From Chitinophagaceae bacterium (GTDB lineage: Bacteria > Bacteroidota > Bacteroidia > Chitinophagales > Chitinophagaceae): a stretch of 64,000 nucleotides of DNA. The notes under the pieces were generated by a model. That model was not told the DNA's origin. It made no database searches and saw only the letters and a list, made by a program, of their open reading frames with translations. Position numbers and translations under genes: made by a program. Of this stretch, positions 36,694 to 45,942 are shown one piece after another; position 1 is the first letter of the stretch, and each line of letters opens with the position of its first letter. The DNA lies in contig JADKJI010000011.1 in assembly GCA_016721085.1 (NCBI GenBank), positions 105,757 to 169,756 of the forward strand, in the 5' to 3' direction.

Positions 36694-37746
36694 ATGTCAT
36701 ACAAATTAAGCTTTACCTGCATGAAAGTCACATTATTATGTATTTCCCTGCTATTCTTTCAGCCTCTTTTCAGCCAATACGATTTTAGTGGAGTTGACCA
36801 GTTATTGACTAAGAACCAGAAGATGCTGGGAAACAATGTGGTGGCATTGGTGTGGAAGGATGGAAAAATCATTTACCAAAAAGAACTTGGTGAATTCAAT
36901 GCTAAAACACAGGCTCCGATTGCCAGTGCCAGCAAATGGCTTACTGCCGCACTTGTTATGACTTTTGTTGATCAGGGAAAATTGAATCTGGATGATCCAA
37001 TCAGCAAATACATTCCCATTTTCGACAAGTATATGAAAAGCTATCTAACCATCAGACATTGTCTTTCTCAAACAACAGGAATAGAAAGAGATTCAAGATT
37101 AGTGGCAAAACTAACTGAGAGAAAGAAATTCGAGTCATTAGAAGAAGAAGTAAATGCTATAGCTGCTAAAGAGATAAATAATAATCCAGGTAAGGAATTC
37201 TTTTATGGTGGTTATGGGTTGAATATCGCCGCAAGGGTTTGTGAAATCATCGGCAAGAAAAGTTTTGACCGATTGATTCAGGAAAGAATTACACGTCCGC
37301 TTAAAATGAAAGGCACCAATTTCACCAATGAAAGCGGTGGTGCTATAAATCCAAGCGGTGGCGCTCAATCTACCGCCAACGACTATATGAATTTCATGGT
37401 AATGCTTCTCAACAAAGGCATGTTTGAAGGAAAAAAGATCTTAAGTGAAGAATCCATAGCAGAAATGCAAAAAGATCAAGTGGGCACTATCCCCATAAAA
37501 TATGCTCCACAAGTGGCTGCAGGTTATTCCTATGGTTTAGGAGAATGGATATTGGAAAAAGACAATACGGGCAAAGGCATTGTAATTGCCTGTCCAGGCC
37601 TTTTCGGCACCTGGCCATACATTGACAAATGCCGTAATTATGCAGCTATCATATTTGTGAAATCAATACTTGGTGAGCAGAAGAAGGAGTTGGCGATGCA
37701 GTTTAAGGGGGAGGTTGAGGCTGTTGTGGGGGAATGCAAACAATAG
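36694..37746 (+). CDS. Exported beta-lactamase-family serine hydrolase
   Basis: From the ATG at 36694 (or 36721, MKVTLLCISLLFFQPLFSQ, which gives a cleaner signal peptide) the protein has about 350 residues. It shows the class C beta-lactamase/DD-peptidase fold. The SxxK-type nucleophile motif lies in PIASASKWLTAALV, followed by LDDPISKYIP, the LTIRHCLSQTTG helix and GGYGLNIAARV where the Tyr motif is expected. The later SANDYMNFMVMLLNKG helix is present. Members include esterases and peptidases, so beta-lactam resistance should not be assumed. Confidence 0.88.
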   Translation: MSYKLSFTCMKVTLLCISLLFFQPLFSQYDFSGVDQLLTKNQKMLGNNVVALVWKDGKIIYQKELGEFNAKTQAPIASASKWLTAALVMTFVDQGKLNLDDPISKYIPIFDKYMKSYLTIRHCLSQTTGIERDSRLVAKLTERKKFESLEEEVNAIAAKEINNNPGKEFFYGGYGLNIAARVCEIIGKKSFDRLIQERITRPLKMKGTNFTNESGGAINPSGGAQSTANDYMNFMVMLLNKGMFEGKKILSEESIAEMQKDQVGTIPIKYAPQVAAGYSYGLGEWILEKDNTGKGIVIACPGLFGTWPYIDKCRNYAAIIFVKSILGEQKKELAMQFKGEVEAVVGECKQ

Positions 37747-37942
37747 AAAGTTCAAGAGGTTCCATTTGTTCCATAGGGCTTACTAGTTGGTAAACAGCTT
37801 GAGCTTTTTAGTATTTTAACCGCAGAGGCGCAGAGACGCAGAGGAAAGTCCCTTGCGTCTCTGCGCCTCTGCGGTTAAAATATCTTATCTAAAAAACTGC
37901 AACCAACTAGTAAGCCCTATGGAACAAATGGAACCTTTGGAA
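37747..37942. repeat. Composite palindrome: family F arms around a family C hairpin (C3)
   Basis: The outer arms GGTTCCATTTGTTCCATAGG with GCTTACTAGTTGGT (37757-37790) pair with ACCAACTAGTAAGC and CCTATGGAACAAATGGAACC (37903-37935). The core is family C: TTTTAACCGCAGAGGCGCAG with AGACGC, pairing exactly with GCGTCTCTGCGCCTCTGCGG and TTAAAA. It lies in a convergent gap. Confidence 0.93.
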
Positions 37943-39442
37943 CTAATCACGTTTCGCATAAACTATGTAATCCCAAACCTTCAACACCGCCGCTTCCTCA
38001 TTCCCATCAACCCTTTTCACAACAACAGTATGTTTGCCGGGAGGCAGTTGGTAATCCCAACAGATTTCGTAACGACGGGTTGTGAAATTAGTTGGAAGTT
38101 TATAAATCTTTTTCTCTCCGCCGTCAATTGTTACAGCTATTTGAATTACTACATTATCACCAAAAGCTTTTTGTGCTTCACCACGGAGAACGAAACCTGT
38201 ACCTTCAAATTCGAAGGATTCATCTTTCACATTGCTTTTGGAAAAGCTGATCTTTGCAGTTGGTTTCAACCCGGGAAAAGATACTTCCAAAGGAACTGCT
38301 TTAATGGGTTGACTTTTTATAAAAACCTCGTCTCCATTGATCTTACCACCATTTCGAATAATTGTTTGCAATGCCTGATCAAAACTGGTAGCATAAGTTT
38401 TGTTGAGTGACATTGTAGTGTACTTGAAATCGATGTCTTCTGCTCCATCAAGACATTTTATCCATTTTGCTGGTATTTTGCTGTATCCTAACATCGCACC
38501 CAGAACGCCACAAGCAGATGAAGGATTACAATCTGCATCTTGTCCTGCCCTTGTAGCAATATCCATTGTTTTACCAAAGTCACCGTTACCATACAAGAGC
38601 CCCAAAACAACATAAGCAGCGTTTATTTTAGCATCAATATTGTATGCATTGAATACGCCATCGGGGCAGCCCACTTCAGACGACCATTTCTTTTGTATTT
38701 CGAACCAGTTCTGATGCCAGTCGTTTGGATATTGAGCATGCCATTTTATTACATCAGCAATACATTTATAGAAATCGCTTTGTATAGGTATTGCTTTCAA
38801 TGCATCTTTTACTACTTTTTTAATATCAGTAGCTGTTACAGCGAGAGAATACATAGTTGCGATATAGACTCCTCCATAGTAACCATCGCCATAGTTCATG
38901 ATATGGCCGATCTTATCGCTAATTGCAGCGGCAGCTCCAGGCATTGCAGGTGCCATCAATCCGGCGAAATCTGCTTCAATCTGGAAATCGATATCATCGG
39001 CATGAGGATTATTTAACCAATGTCCGGATGCAGGTGCTTTTATTCCATTCAGAATATTATATCGTCCCGCCTGATTCGCATGCCAGAGCATATATCCGGC
39101 ATTCGCATAGGCGGCCGCAAAAGAGTCAACCGGTGCATCCAAACCCAATCGGTTAAATACTTCCACAAAAGTGAGATCCATATAAATATCATCATACAAA
39201 CCAGGTGCATTTTTCAAATACCAGATCACCTGATCATCTTTCCAGTTTAAATTTTGATATTCCTGAATGAATGTTCCATTGAATTGGAATTCATAAGGGC
39301 CACCAAAAGCTACACCGATGGTTTGTCCGGCCCAACCACCCTTTACCTTATCAAGGAGGTTTGCTTTTGTGGTCTTAATAGTTTGTGCGTCTGAGCTGGA
39401 ATGTATTCCAACAATTAAAAGGGCTATAAACAGCAATCGCAT
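37943..39442 (-). CDS. Exported ADP-ribosylglycohydrolase family protein
   Basis: From MRLLFIALLIVGIHSSSDAQ (start at 39442) the protein has a signal peptide and 499 residues. The ADP-ribosylglycohydrolase fold shows GGWAGQTIGVAFGGP, the metal-binding acidic pair in LNWKDDQVIWYL and the second metal motif RAGQDADCNPSSACGVLGAM. About 130 residues of beta structure follow the catalytic domain (FVLRGEAQKAFGDNVVIQIA, YEICWDYQLPPGKHTVVVKR) and may bind sugar. Export argues against intracellular protein de-ADP-ribosylation; nucleoside or glycoside hydrolysis outside the cytoplasm is an alternative. The frame is open to 39484 into the neighbouring gene. Confidence 0.85.
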   Translation of the reverse strand: MRLLFIALLIVGIHSSSDAQTIKTTKANLLDKVKGGWAGQTIGVAFGGPYEFQFNGTFIQEYQNLNWKDDQVIWYLKNAPGLYDDIYMDLTFVEVFNRLGLDAPVDSFAAAYANAGYMLWHANQAGRYNILNGIKAPASGHWLNNPHADDIDFQIEADFAGLMAPAMPGAAAAISDKIGHIMNYGDGYYGGVYIATMYSLAVTATDIKKVVKDALKAIPIQSDFYKCIADVIKWHAQYPNDWHQNWFEIQKKWSSEVGCPDGVFNAYNIDAKINAAYVVLGLLYGNGDFGKTMDIATRAGQDADCNPSSACGVLGAMLGYSKIPAKWIKCLDGAEDIDFKYTTMSLNKTYATSFDQALQTIIRNGGKINGDEVFIKSQPIKAVPLEVSFPGLKPTAKISFSKSNVKDESFEFEGTGFVLRGEAQKAFGDNVVIQIAVTIDGGEKKIYKLPTNFTTRRYEICWDYQLPPGKHTVVVKRVDGNEEAAVLKVWDYIVYAKRD

Positions 39443-39452
39443 GATTAGAGAT

Positions 39453-41165
39453 TTATTTTTGATGATATTTTTGTTTTCCACCAACTATAGTTGTTATTAC
39501 TTTGGTTTGTTTTATATCTTCTTCCTTGCAGGTAACCAAATTTTTATCAAGAATAATAATATCTGCCCATTTACCTACTTCCAGGCTTCCCAATTCCTTA
39601 TCCTGAAAGGCAGCGAACGCATTGGCCATTGTGTAGGAGTAAATACCTTCCTCTCTCGTCATCTTCTGTCCGGGATAAAATGTTTCTCCATTGCTCAATT
39701 TTCTGGTAACCGCAGCGTAATAACAATCGAAGGGATTAATTCTTTCAACAGGCACATCCGTACCATTGGTTACTACAACACCTGCATCCATAAATGCTCT
39801 CCACATATAAGCACCGGAGGCAGCACGTTCGGCACCTAAACGTTTCAATACAAAGGGAGCATCACTTGTACAATGAACGGATTGCATGGATGCAATAACA
39901 TTCCATTCTTTAAACCTTGGAATCTCAGCTGGATTTACATGTTGGGCATGCTCAACTCTCCATCGATGATCCTTAGTTTTTTCATTTTTTATCTGTTCAG
40001 AAAAAATATTGATGGTCTCCCTATTTGCTTTGTCACCTATGGCGTGTACACATAACTGAAGATTATTCTTCCAGCAGAAATCGGCTATCGCCTTAAGTGA
40101 ATCCATATTAAAAGTATTCTGCCCCATCCATCCTGTCCTATCTGCATATGGTTCCAACATCCAGGCTCCATAGGAACCAAGGGCTCCATCAAGAGACACT
40201 TTTACCGCCTTTACTGTAAGATGACTATTCCCTTCATTTATTATTGGAAAGACATTCGCATTATTACGAAGGGCTGCATTTGTTTCCCTTACCATTAACC
40301 AATGGCGGATATCCAATTTATTCTTTTTGGCTAATTCTTGCATCCCTGCTACTTGTTGAAAAGATGAACCTGCATCCTGAAAACTGGTAACACCAAAACG
40401 GAGACACTCCTGTTCAGCTAAATGAAGACTCTCAATCCATTTCTGTTTTTGTTCTTCTTCCGATTTTTTACTTTCCCAATCACTATACGCCACAAGGACA
40501 AGATTCTGCGCTGTTTCTTCCAATACGCCTACTAAAACACCATTTTTATCTTTTACAATATCACCTCCTTTGGGATTAGGTGTACTTGATGTAATTCCTG
40601 ACAAATTCAAAGCCAAGGCGTTTACATATAAGCTATGCCCACTGGCATGGGATAGAATAACAGGATTTTCAGGTGACACTTTATCCAATTCTTCATGATA
40701 AGGATAACCGAGATAATTTTTTGACGGAGCAGTGTTCCATTTTTCCTGATGCCAGCCGCGGCCCACAATCCAATCACCAGGCTTTGCCTTTTTAACGGCT
40801 TCCGCCACCATGGCCACTATCTCGTCCCAGTTTTTTACATCCATCAGGTTGAGATTTATCAATGAAGAACCAAGGCCATGTATATGACCATGTCCTTCAA
40901 TAAATCCGGGCATTACAAATTGCCCTTTGCAATCAATCTTCTCCGTACTATCTCCGATATATTTCTCCACTTCAGCATTTGACCCTACGAACAATATCTT
41001 GCCATCTTTTACAGCAACAGCTTCAGCGTTTGGCATTGATTTGTTTACGGTATATACCTGACCATTGGTTAACACCATGTCAGCTGTAATTTTTGTTTCC
41101 TGATTACAAGAAACAGAAAAAAACAAAAGGATTAGAATTGCAGGCAAGAAGGCGATATTTCTCAT
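39453..41165 (-). CDS. Amidohydrolase family lipoprotein (YtcJ-like)
   Basis: The 570-residue protein is a lipoprotein by its start (FLPAILILLFFSVSCNQE, lipobox SVSC). It has the YtcJ/amidohydrolase 3 pattern: ADMVLTNGQVYTVNKSMPNA, the metal motif FIEGHGHIHGLG, VKVSLDGALGSYGAW, LCVHAIGDKANRE, RVEHAQHV and TNGTDVPVERINPF. Relatives hydrolyse N-acyl or cyclic amide substrates; the exact one is unknown. The ADP-ribosylglycohydrolase start lies 10 bp after its stop, so the two are probably an operon of exported hydrolases. Confidence 0.9.
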   Translation of the reverse strand: MRNIAFLPAILILLFFSVSCNQETKITADMVLTNGQVYTVNKSMPNAEAVAVKDGKILFVGSNAEVEKYIGDSTEKIDCKGQFVMPGFIEGHGHIHGLGSSLINLNLMDVKNWDEIVAMVAEAVKKAKPGDWIVGRGWHQEKWNTAPSKNYLGYPYHEELDKVSPENPVILSHASGHSLYVNALALNLSGITSSTPNPKGGDIVKDKNGVLVGVLEETAQNLVLVAYSDWESKKSEEEQKQKWIESLHLAEQECLRFGVTSFQDAGSSFQQVAGMQELAKKNKLDIRHWLMVRETNAALRNNANVFPIINEGNSHLTVKAVKVSLDGALGSYGAWMLEPYADRTGWMGQNTFNMDSLKAIADFCWKNNLQLCVHAIGDKANRETINIFSEQIKNEKTKDHRWRVEHAQHVNPAEIPRFKEWNVIASMQSVHCTSDAPFVLKRLGAERAASGAYMWRAFMDAGVVVTNGTDVPVERINPFDCYYAAVTRKLSNGETFYPGQKMTREEGIYSYTMANAFAAFQDKELGSLEVGKWADIIILDKNLVTCKEEDIKQTKVITTIVGGKQKYHQK

Positions 41166-41233
41166 TGTTAGTTTTTATTGAAATAAAGTTAAGGATTATC
41201 TAATGGGAATGATTCATTTATTCTAAGGTTCCG

Positions 41234-41296
41234 GACTCGGATGCAATTAGAGTTCCGAACTCTTCGAGAGTTCGGAACTCTAATTGCATCCGAGTC
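41234..41296. repeat. Perfect 30-bp-stem palindrome, family H copy 1
   Basis: Left arm 41234-41263 and right arm 41267-41296 are exact complements around a TCG loop. The core AGAGTTCCGAACTCT is shared with the copy near 42810. The outer part (GACTCGGATGCAATT) is not shared. It lies between divergent genes and has no T-tract. Confidence 0.95.
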
Positions 41297-41315
41297 GAAA
41301 GCGCGGCAATAAAAT

Positions 41316-41366
41316 TAAATTTGCGCAACTCAAATGTTGCGCATATATTCGCAACCTAAATGTTGC
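41316..41366 (+). promoter_or_regulatory. Candidate ArsR-type promoter with two operators
   Basis: TAAATTTG at 41316-41323 is a perfect -7 box, and TATATTCG at 41344-41351 is a weaker one. Directly after them come two dyads: GCGCAAC-6 bp-GTTGCGC (41323-41342) and GCAAC-6 bp-GTTGC (41351-41366). The six-base centres are TCAAAT and CTAAAT. Each dyad would cover the start point of the preceding -7 box. Binding by the ArsR protein encoded at 41386 is inferred. Confidence 0.65.
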
Positions 41367-41385
41367 ATAATTTAATTGTAGAAAA

Positions 41386-41706
41386 ATGAAAAAGGATCTA
41401 TTTCAGGCTATAGCCGACCCTACCCGCAGGGCTATTTTAACTTTACTCGCTATGCAAGCGTTGACACCAAATGCCATGGCGGAAAAATTTGATATGAGCC
41501 GACAAGCGGTATCTAAACATATTAAAGTTCTACAAGAATGCGAATTGATTAAACCGGAACAATCGGGCAGAGAAATATACTATCACTTTAATCCAAAAAA
41601 GATACAAGAGATTGATACCTGGTTATCCAAATTAAAGAGTATGTGGGAAACTCAGTTCAATCAACTCGACAACGTGTTATTAAATCTAAAAAAACAGAAA
41701 AAATGA
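41386..41706 (+). CDS. ArsR family winged-helix regulator
   Basis: The 106-residue protein has the ArsR layout: [20 protein letters not shown], the recognition helix [19 protein letters not shown] and the wing [13 protein letters not shown]. It lacks the metal-binding ELCVCD motif, so it is of the kind paired with SRPBCC/AHSA1 proteins rather than metal sensors. Its stop overlaps the start of the SRPBCC gene (ATGA), so the two are translationally coupled. Confidence 0.93.
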   Translation: MKKDLFQAIADPTRRAILTLLAMQALTPNAMAEKFDMSRQAVSKHIKVLQECELIKPEQSGREIYYHFNPKKIQEIDTWLSKLKSMWETQFNQLDNVLLNLKKQKK

Positions 41707-42204
41707 ATACTAATTTGCTTTTTGATTTTACTGTTGACAAAGAAGCCAAAACGGTGTACATAACAAGAGAATTTGATGCTGATCTTTCTCTGGTATGGGA
41801 TGCCTTTACTATAGCAGAAATACTTGACCAATGGGTAGCCCCTAAACCTTGGACATCGAGAACAAAGTATATGGATTTTAAAGTTGGGGGAAGAAGGTTT
41901 TATGCGATGGTAAGTCCGGATGGAGTGGAACGGTGGGCTATTCAGAAATACACATCCATTACTCCAAAAACCAATTTCAAATTTTTTCAATGCCTTTGCT
42001 GACGAAGATGAGAACCCTGAGTTACCAGGATCTGATTGGGATTATACATTTAGCGAACAAAATGAAAAAACAAAAGTCAGTATTATCATCTATAACGAAT
42101 CACTTGCACGAATGGAAAAGATGATTGAAATGGGCTTCACAGAAGGATACAAAGCAACTATGAAGAACTTGGAAAATCTGTTGGAGACTTTATCGAAAAA
42201 ATGA
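41703..42204 (+). pseudogene. SRPBCC (AHSA1-like) protein, one frameshift
   Basis: The N-terminal part ([40 protein letters not shown]) and the C-terminal part ([40 protein letters not shown]) are both clear AHSA1/START-like sequence in adjacent frames. The break is at the T6 run near 41987; five T residues would join TNFKFF to [11 protein letters not shown]. This is an apparent insertion, unlike most breaks here. The restored protein is about 166 residues. ArsR-AHSA1 pairs are common; their ligand is unknown. Confidence 0.85.
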
Positions 42205-42249
42205 TTTGTTACTAAAACAGTATCCAAAACAAATTCAAAAATAACAATT

Positions 42250-42678
42250 ATGCCAATCATCAATCCTCACATCAACTTCAACGGAAATGCCGAAGAAGCA
42301 TTTACTTTTTACAGATCAGTATTTGGCGGAGAGTTTACAAAGATTATTCGCTTCAAAGACCTTGCAGGACCTGAATTCCCGGTAGCAGAAAAAGAAGAAA
42401 ATAAAATTATGCATATTGCTTTGTCCATTGGAAAAAGTAATAGACTGATGGCAAATGATGTTCCGGAGTTCATGGGAAGAACAAATGAAAACGAGAACAG
42501 AAGTAAGATTGTAGTAAGCACTGATAGTAAAGAAGAAGCAGATAAGATATTTAATGGACTTTCAGCGGAAGGAGAATTGGAAGGACCCATTGGCGATAGT
42601 CCCTGGGGCACCTATTTTGGTTGTTTCAGAGACAAATACGGTATTGAATGGATTGTGGAGTTTGATCCTAAGGGTTAA
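42250..42678 (+). CDS. VOC (PhnB-like) family protein
   Basis: A 142-residue glyoxalase/bleomycin-resistance superfamily protein of the PhnB/YjdN subgroup. It shows the typical start PIINPHINFNGNAEEAFTFY, SVFGGEF, HIALSIGKSNRLMANDVPE and the end GTYFGCFRDKYGIEWIVEFD. The frame is intact. It follows the SRPBCC gene by 45 bp in the same direction, and ArsR-SRPBCC-VOC triplets are frequent in this phylum. The substrate is unknown. Confidence 0.93.
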   Translation: MPIINPHINFNGNAEEAFTFYRSVFGGEFTKIIRFKDLAGPEFPVAEKEENKIMHIALSIGKSNRLMANDVPEFMGRTNENENRSKIVVSTDSKEEADKIFNGLSAEGELEGPIGDSPWGTYFGCFRDKYGIEWIVEFDPKG

Positions 42679-42679
42679 G

Positions 42680-42860
42680 GTTTAAAGGTTTAGTTAAAAG
42701 TTTAAGGTTCTTACATTCAATTAGTCTTTACGAATTTGAGAACATTAAACTTTTAACTTTTAACTTTTAACTTTTAATCATAGCGTTCCGAACTGTGTCA
42801 GCTTAGAGTTCCGAACTCTTCAGAGTTCGGAACTCTACACAGTTCGAACTCAGAAAATCA
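42680..42860. repeat. Family G and family H palindromes side by side
   Basis: 42680-42780 has GGTTTAAAGGTTTAGTTAAA and AGTTTAAGGTTCTTACATTC against AACATTAAACTTTTAACTTT repeated. 42783-42850 is family H copy 2: core AGAGTTCCGAACTCT / AGAGTTCGGAACTCT, with outer arms GTTCCGAACTGTGT and ACACAGTTCG that differ from copy 1. It lies in the convergent gap before xylA. Confidence 0.88.
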
Positions 42861-42945
42861 AAAAAGAGGCCGGAACCCGCGCCTTCTTAAATAAATAGTT
42901 GTTTTCTCCTTCCTTACTCCCCTACTTCCATTCTTCCCTACTCCC

Positions 42946-44274
42946 TCAGATATACTGATTAATAATATTCTCCAACCACTCCTGCTTTCCACTTGTTTGC
43001 TTAGGCTCTCCGTTTGCAATAGCAAAAGCGCGGAGGTCTTCCAGTTTCAGGCTACCATTCTCAAATTCTTTTCCTTTTCCACTATCGAATGAAGAATATC
43101 TGTCGGCGCGGAATTTCTTATAGGGAGAATGCTGCAATACATTATCCGCAATAACCAATGATCTTGCAAAAGCATCCATGCCACCGATATGAGCGAGGAA
43201 GATATCTTCCAGATCGGTTGAATTTCTTCTGGTCTTGGCATCGAAGTTTACACCACCTCCGGCGAAGCCACCAGCTTCAAGAATAATCAGCATGCTTTCT
43301 GTGAGTTCACCAAGATTCATTGGGAACTGGTCGGTATCCCATCCATTCTGAGAATCACCCCTGTTAGCATCGATACTACCTAACATGCCTGCATCGGCAG
43401 CAACTTGTAATTCATGTTGGAATGTATGTCCGGCTAAAGTAGCATGATTCACTTCAATATTCAATTTGAAATCCTTGTCTAATCCATATTCACGAAGGAA
43501 TCCAACAACTGTTGCGGCATCATAATCGTATTGGTGCTTGGTAGGTTCGCATGGTTTAGGTTCAATAAAAAATACACCTTTGAATCCTTGCTTACGGGCA
43601 TAGTCGCGAGCCATTCCGAGAAAACGTCCCAGGTGATCCAGTTCTCTTTTCATATTCGTATTCAACAGACTCATATAGCCTTCACGTCCACCCCAGAAAA
43701 CATAGTTTTCTCCACCCAATGCAATAGTAGCATCCAATGCATTTTTCACTTGTGTACCAGCATAAGCAACAGAAGCGAAATCTGGATTAGTAGAGGCTCC
43801 GTTCATATAGCGTGGATTAGAGAATACATTGGCTGTACCCCATAATAACTTTACACCACTTGCAGCCTGTTTTTGTTTTGCATAGTCAACAATCGCATTC
43901 ATGCGGGATTCATATTCAGCAATTGTATGTCCTTCATCAACTAAATCCACATCATGAAAGCAGTAGTATGGAACACCTAATTTAGTTATGAACTCAAAAG
44001 CTGCATCCATTTTATCTTTCGCTCTTCCAACCGCATCCTGATGTACATCCCATGGAAAATGTTTTGTACCAGGACCGAAAGGATCTGCTCCGGTATTACA
44101 GAAGGTATGCCAGTAGCAAACAGCATAACGAAGTTGTTCCTTCATGGTTTTACCACCCACTACTCTGTTCTCATCATACCACTTATAAGCAAGTGGGTTA
44201 TCGCTTTTGGGTCCTTCAAAAGGAATCTTTCCAATTCCAGGAAAAAACTCTTTACTGCCAGTAGTAATACTCAT
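42946..44274 (-). CDS. xylA: Xylose isomerase
   Basis: Interconverts D-xylose and D-xylulose in the cytoplasm. The 442-residue protein is a full-length class II enzyme. It shows [13 protein letters not shown], the catalytic-His region [35 protein letters not shown], metal ligands in [16 protein letters not shown] and [20 protein letters not shown], and [17 protein letters not shown]. It is 37 bp downstream of xylB on the same strand, forming a xylBA operon. Confidence 0.97.
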   Translation of the reverse strand: MSITTGSKEFFPGIGKIPFEGPKSDNPLAYKWYDENRVVGGKTMKEQLRYAVCYWHTFCNTGADPFGPGTKHFPWDVHQDAVGRAKDKMDAAFEFITKLGVPYYCFHDVDLVDEGHTIAEYESRMNAIVDYAKQKQAASGVKLLWGTANVFSNPRYMNGASTNPDFASVAYAGTQVKNALDATIALGGENYVFWGGREGYMSLLNTNMKRELDHLGRFLGMARDYARKQGFKGVFFIEPKPCEPTKHQYDYDAATVVGFLREYGLDKDFKLNIEVNHATLAGHTFQHELQVAADAGMLGSIDANRGDSQNGWDTDQFPMNLGELTESMLIILEAGGFAGGGVNFDAKTRRNSTDLEDIFLAHIGGMDAFARSLVIADNVLQHSPYKKFRADRYSSFDSGKGKEFENGSLKLEDLRAFAIANGEPKQTSGKQEWLENIINQYI

Positions 44275-44311
44275 ATTCTTGAATTTAGTAGTTTACAATT
44301 TATGAATTGAA

Positions 44312-45781
44312 TCATAATTGTGATTTCCATTGTTCATATACTTCCTGATAACGCTCCGAATTTTTTGCTTCAGGATCAACTGTCTTTAAAACTTTCATTC
44401 CTCCAAAACACTCAGAAGCATTTTTATAGATGCCTGCTCCAAGTCCTGCGGCTCTTGCTGCACCTATAGCTCCATCAGTATTATATAATTCCACTCTGGC
44501 TCCAGTGGTTGTTGCAAATGCCTGTGCAAAAACATCACTGAGGAACATATTGGCATAGCCTGCTCTTACTGTTTTCAATTGCAATCCCATTTGCACCATA
44601 ATTTCCATACCAAAGGCAAGGGAGAAAACAATCCCTTCCTGTGCAGCACGTGCAATATGATTATTATTATGTCTGTTAAACTGAAGTCCTTTTATAGCAG
44701 CACCTCTATCCTGATTCCCTAACACCCTTTCTGCGCCGTTACCAAATGGATAAATTAATAATCCTTCTGATCCTGGAGCTACTGATGCAGCAGCAGCATT
44801 TATCTGATCATACGACTGTCCTTTGAAAATATTATTCTTCAGCCAGCTGTTTAAAATACCCGTACCGTTGATACATAACAAAATGCCTATACGCTTTTGA
44901 TTGGCAGTGTAATTAACATGGGCAAAGCTGTTCACTCTGGAAGCCGGATCATAGGCTACTTTATCAGTCACCCCGTATACCACTCCCGAAGTGCCAGCTG
45001 TGGCAGCTACTTCACCAGGCTGTAACACATTCAATGAAAATGCATTGTTGGGTTGGTCTCCTGCTTTATAAGTAACGGGGATACCTTCCTTTAATCCGAG
45101 TACTGTTGCTATGGATTTTGAAAGGGTGCCATGAGGACTGAAGACTTCTTTTATTTCAGGGATCAGGGTTTTGCTGATACCCAATACATCCAATACATCA
45201 GAAGAAACGGTTTCATTCTTGAAATCCCAGAAAACTCCTTCGCTTAAAGCTGATACGCTGGTGCTGATGGTACCAGTAAGTTTCATTGCAATGAAATCAC
45301 CTGGTAACATTATCTTATCAATCTTTTCGTATAAGTCAGGTTCATTTTGTTTAACCCATGCGAGTTTTGCGGCTGTAAAATTGCCGGGAGAATTCAATAA
45401 GTGAGAAAGGGCTTTCTCTCTTCCAATTTGCTGGAAAGCTTTATCACCGAATGGCACTGCCCTGCTATCGCACCAAATGATACTATTCCTTACAACATTC
45501 TGTTCCTTATCAACACATACCAATCCATGCATTTGATATGCGATACCGATAGCAATAATTGATTTGGGATCGTATTTACCGGATTGGTTGGCTTTCAGGA
45601 TAGCGGCCTGTACATGTTCCCACCAGGTATCGGGTGATTGTTCTGCCCATCTTGGTTGAAGGGAAATGATTGGATTCTCTGATTCAGGATACTGAACGGA
45701 TACTACAGTTTGCTGAGACTGTACATCTACAACGGCTACTTTTATGGAGGAAGTGCCTACATCAATGCCAAGAAGGTACAT
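44312..45781 (-). CDS. xylB: Xylulokinase
   Basis: Phosphorylates D-xylulose to xylulose 5-phosphate for the pentose phosphate pathway. The 489-residue FGGY kinase shows LLGIDVGTSSIKVAVVD, QMHGLVCVDKEQNVVRNSII, WCDSRAVPFGDKA, LPGDFIAMKLTG, the C-terminal ATP-site TAGTSGVVYGVTDKV and GIVFSLAFGMEIMVQMG. It is the first gene of the operon. The 161-bp gap to the divergent AraC gene must hold the promoters of both. Confidence 0.97.
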   Translation of the reverse strand: MYLLGIDVGTSSIKVAVVDVQSQQTVVSVQYPESENPIISLQPRWAEQSPDTWWEHVQAAILKANQSGKYDPKSIIAIGIAYQMHGLVCVDKEQNVVRNSIIWCDSRAVPFGDKAFQQIGREKALSHLLNSPGNFTAAKLAWVKQNEPDLYEKIDKIMLPGDFIAMKLTGTISTSVSALSEGVFWDFKNETVSSDVLDVLGISKTLIPEIKEVFSPHGTLSKSIATVLGLKEGIPVTYKAGDQPNNAFSLNVLQPGEVAATAGTSGVVYGVTDKVAYDPASRVNSFAHVNYTANQKRIGILLCINGTGILNSWLKNNIFKGQSYDQINAAAASVAPGSEGLLIYPFGNGAERVLGNQDRGAAIKGLQFNRHNNNHIARAAQEGIVFSLAFGMEIMVQMGLQLKTVRAGYANMFLSDVFAQAFATTTGARVELYNTDGAIGAARAAGLGAGIYKNASECFGGMKVLKTVDPEAKNSERYQEVYEQWKSQL

Positions 45782-45942
45782 ATGGTTGCAACGTTTAAAA
45801 TGATAGTGGCGAATTCCGCTATCCTTTACTCCGAAATTACCGTAAGAAGGGCGAAATAACTGCTACTTTATTTTTATAAACCTAAACTATTTTAATAAAA
45901 AATCTACCTTAGGGCTACAAATAGCATTAAGAAAGTTTTGAT

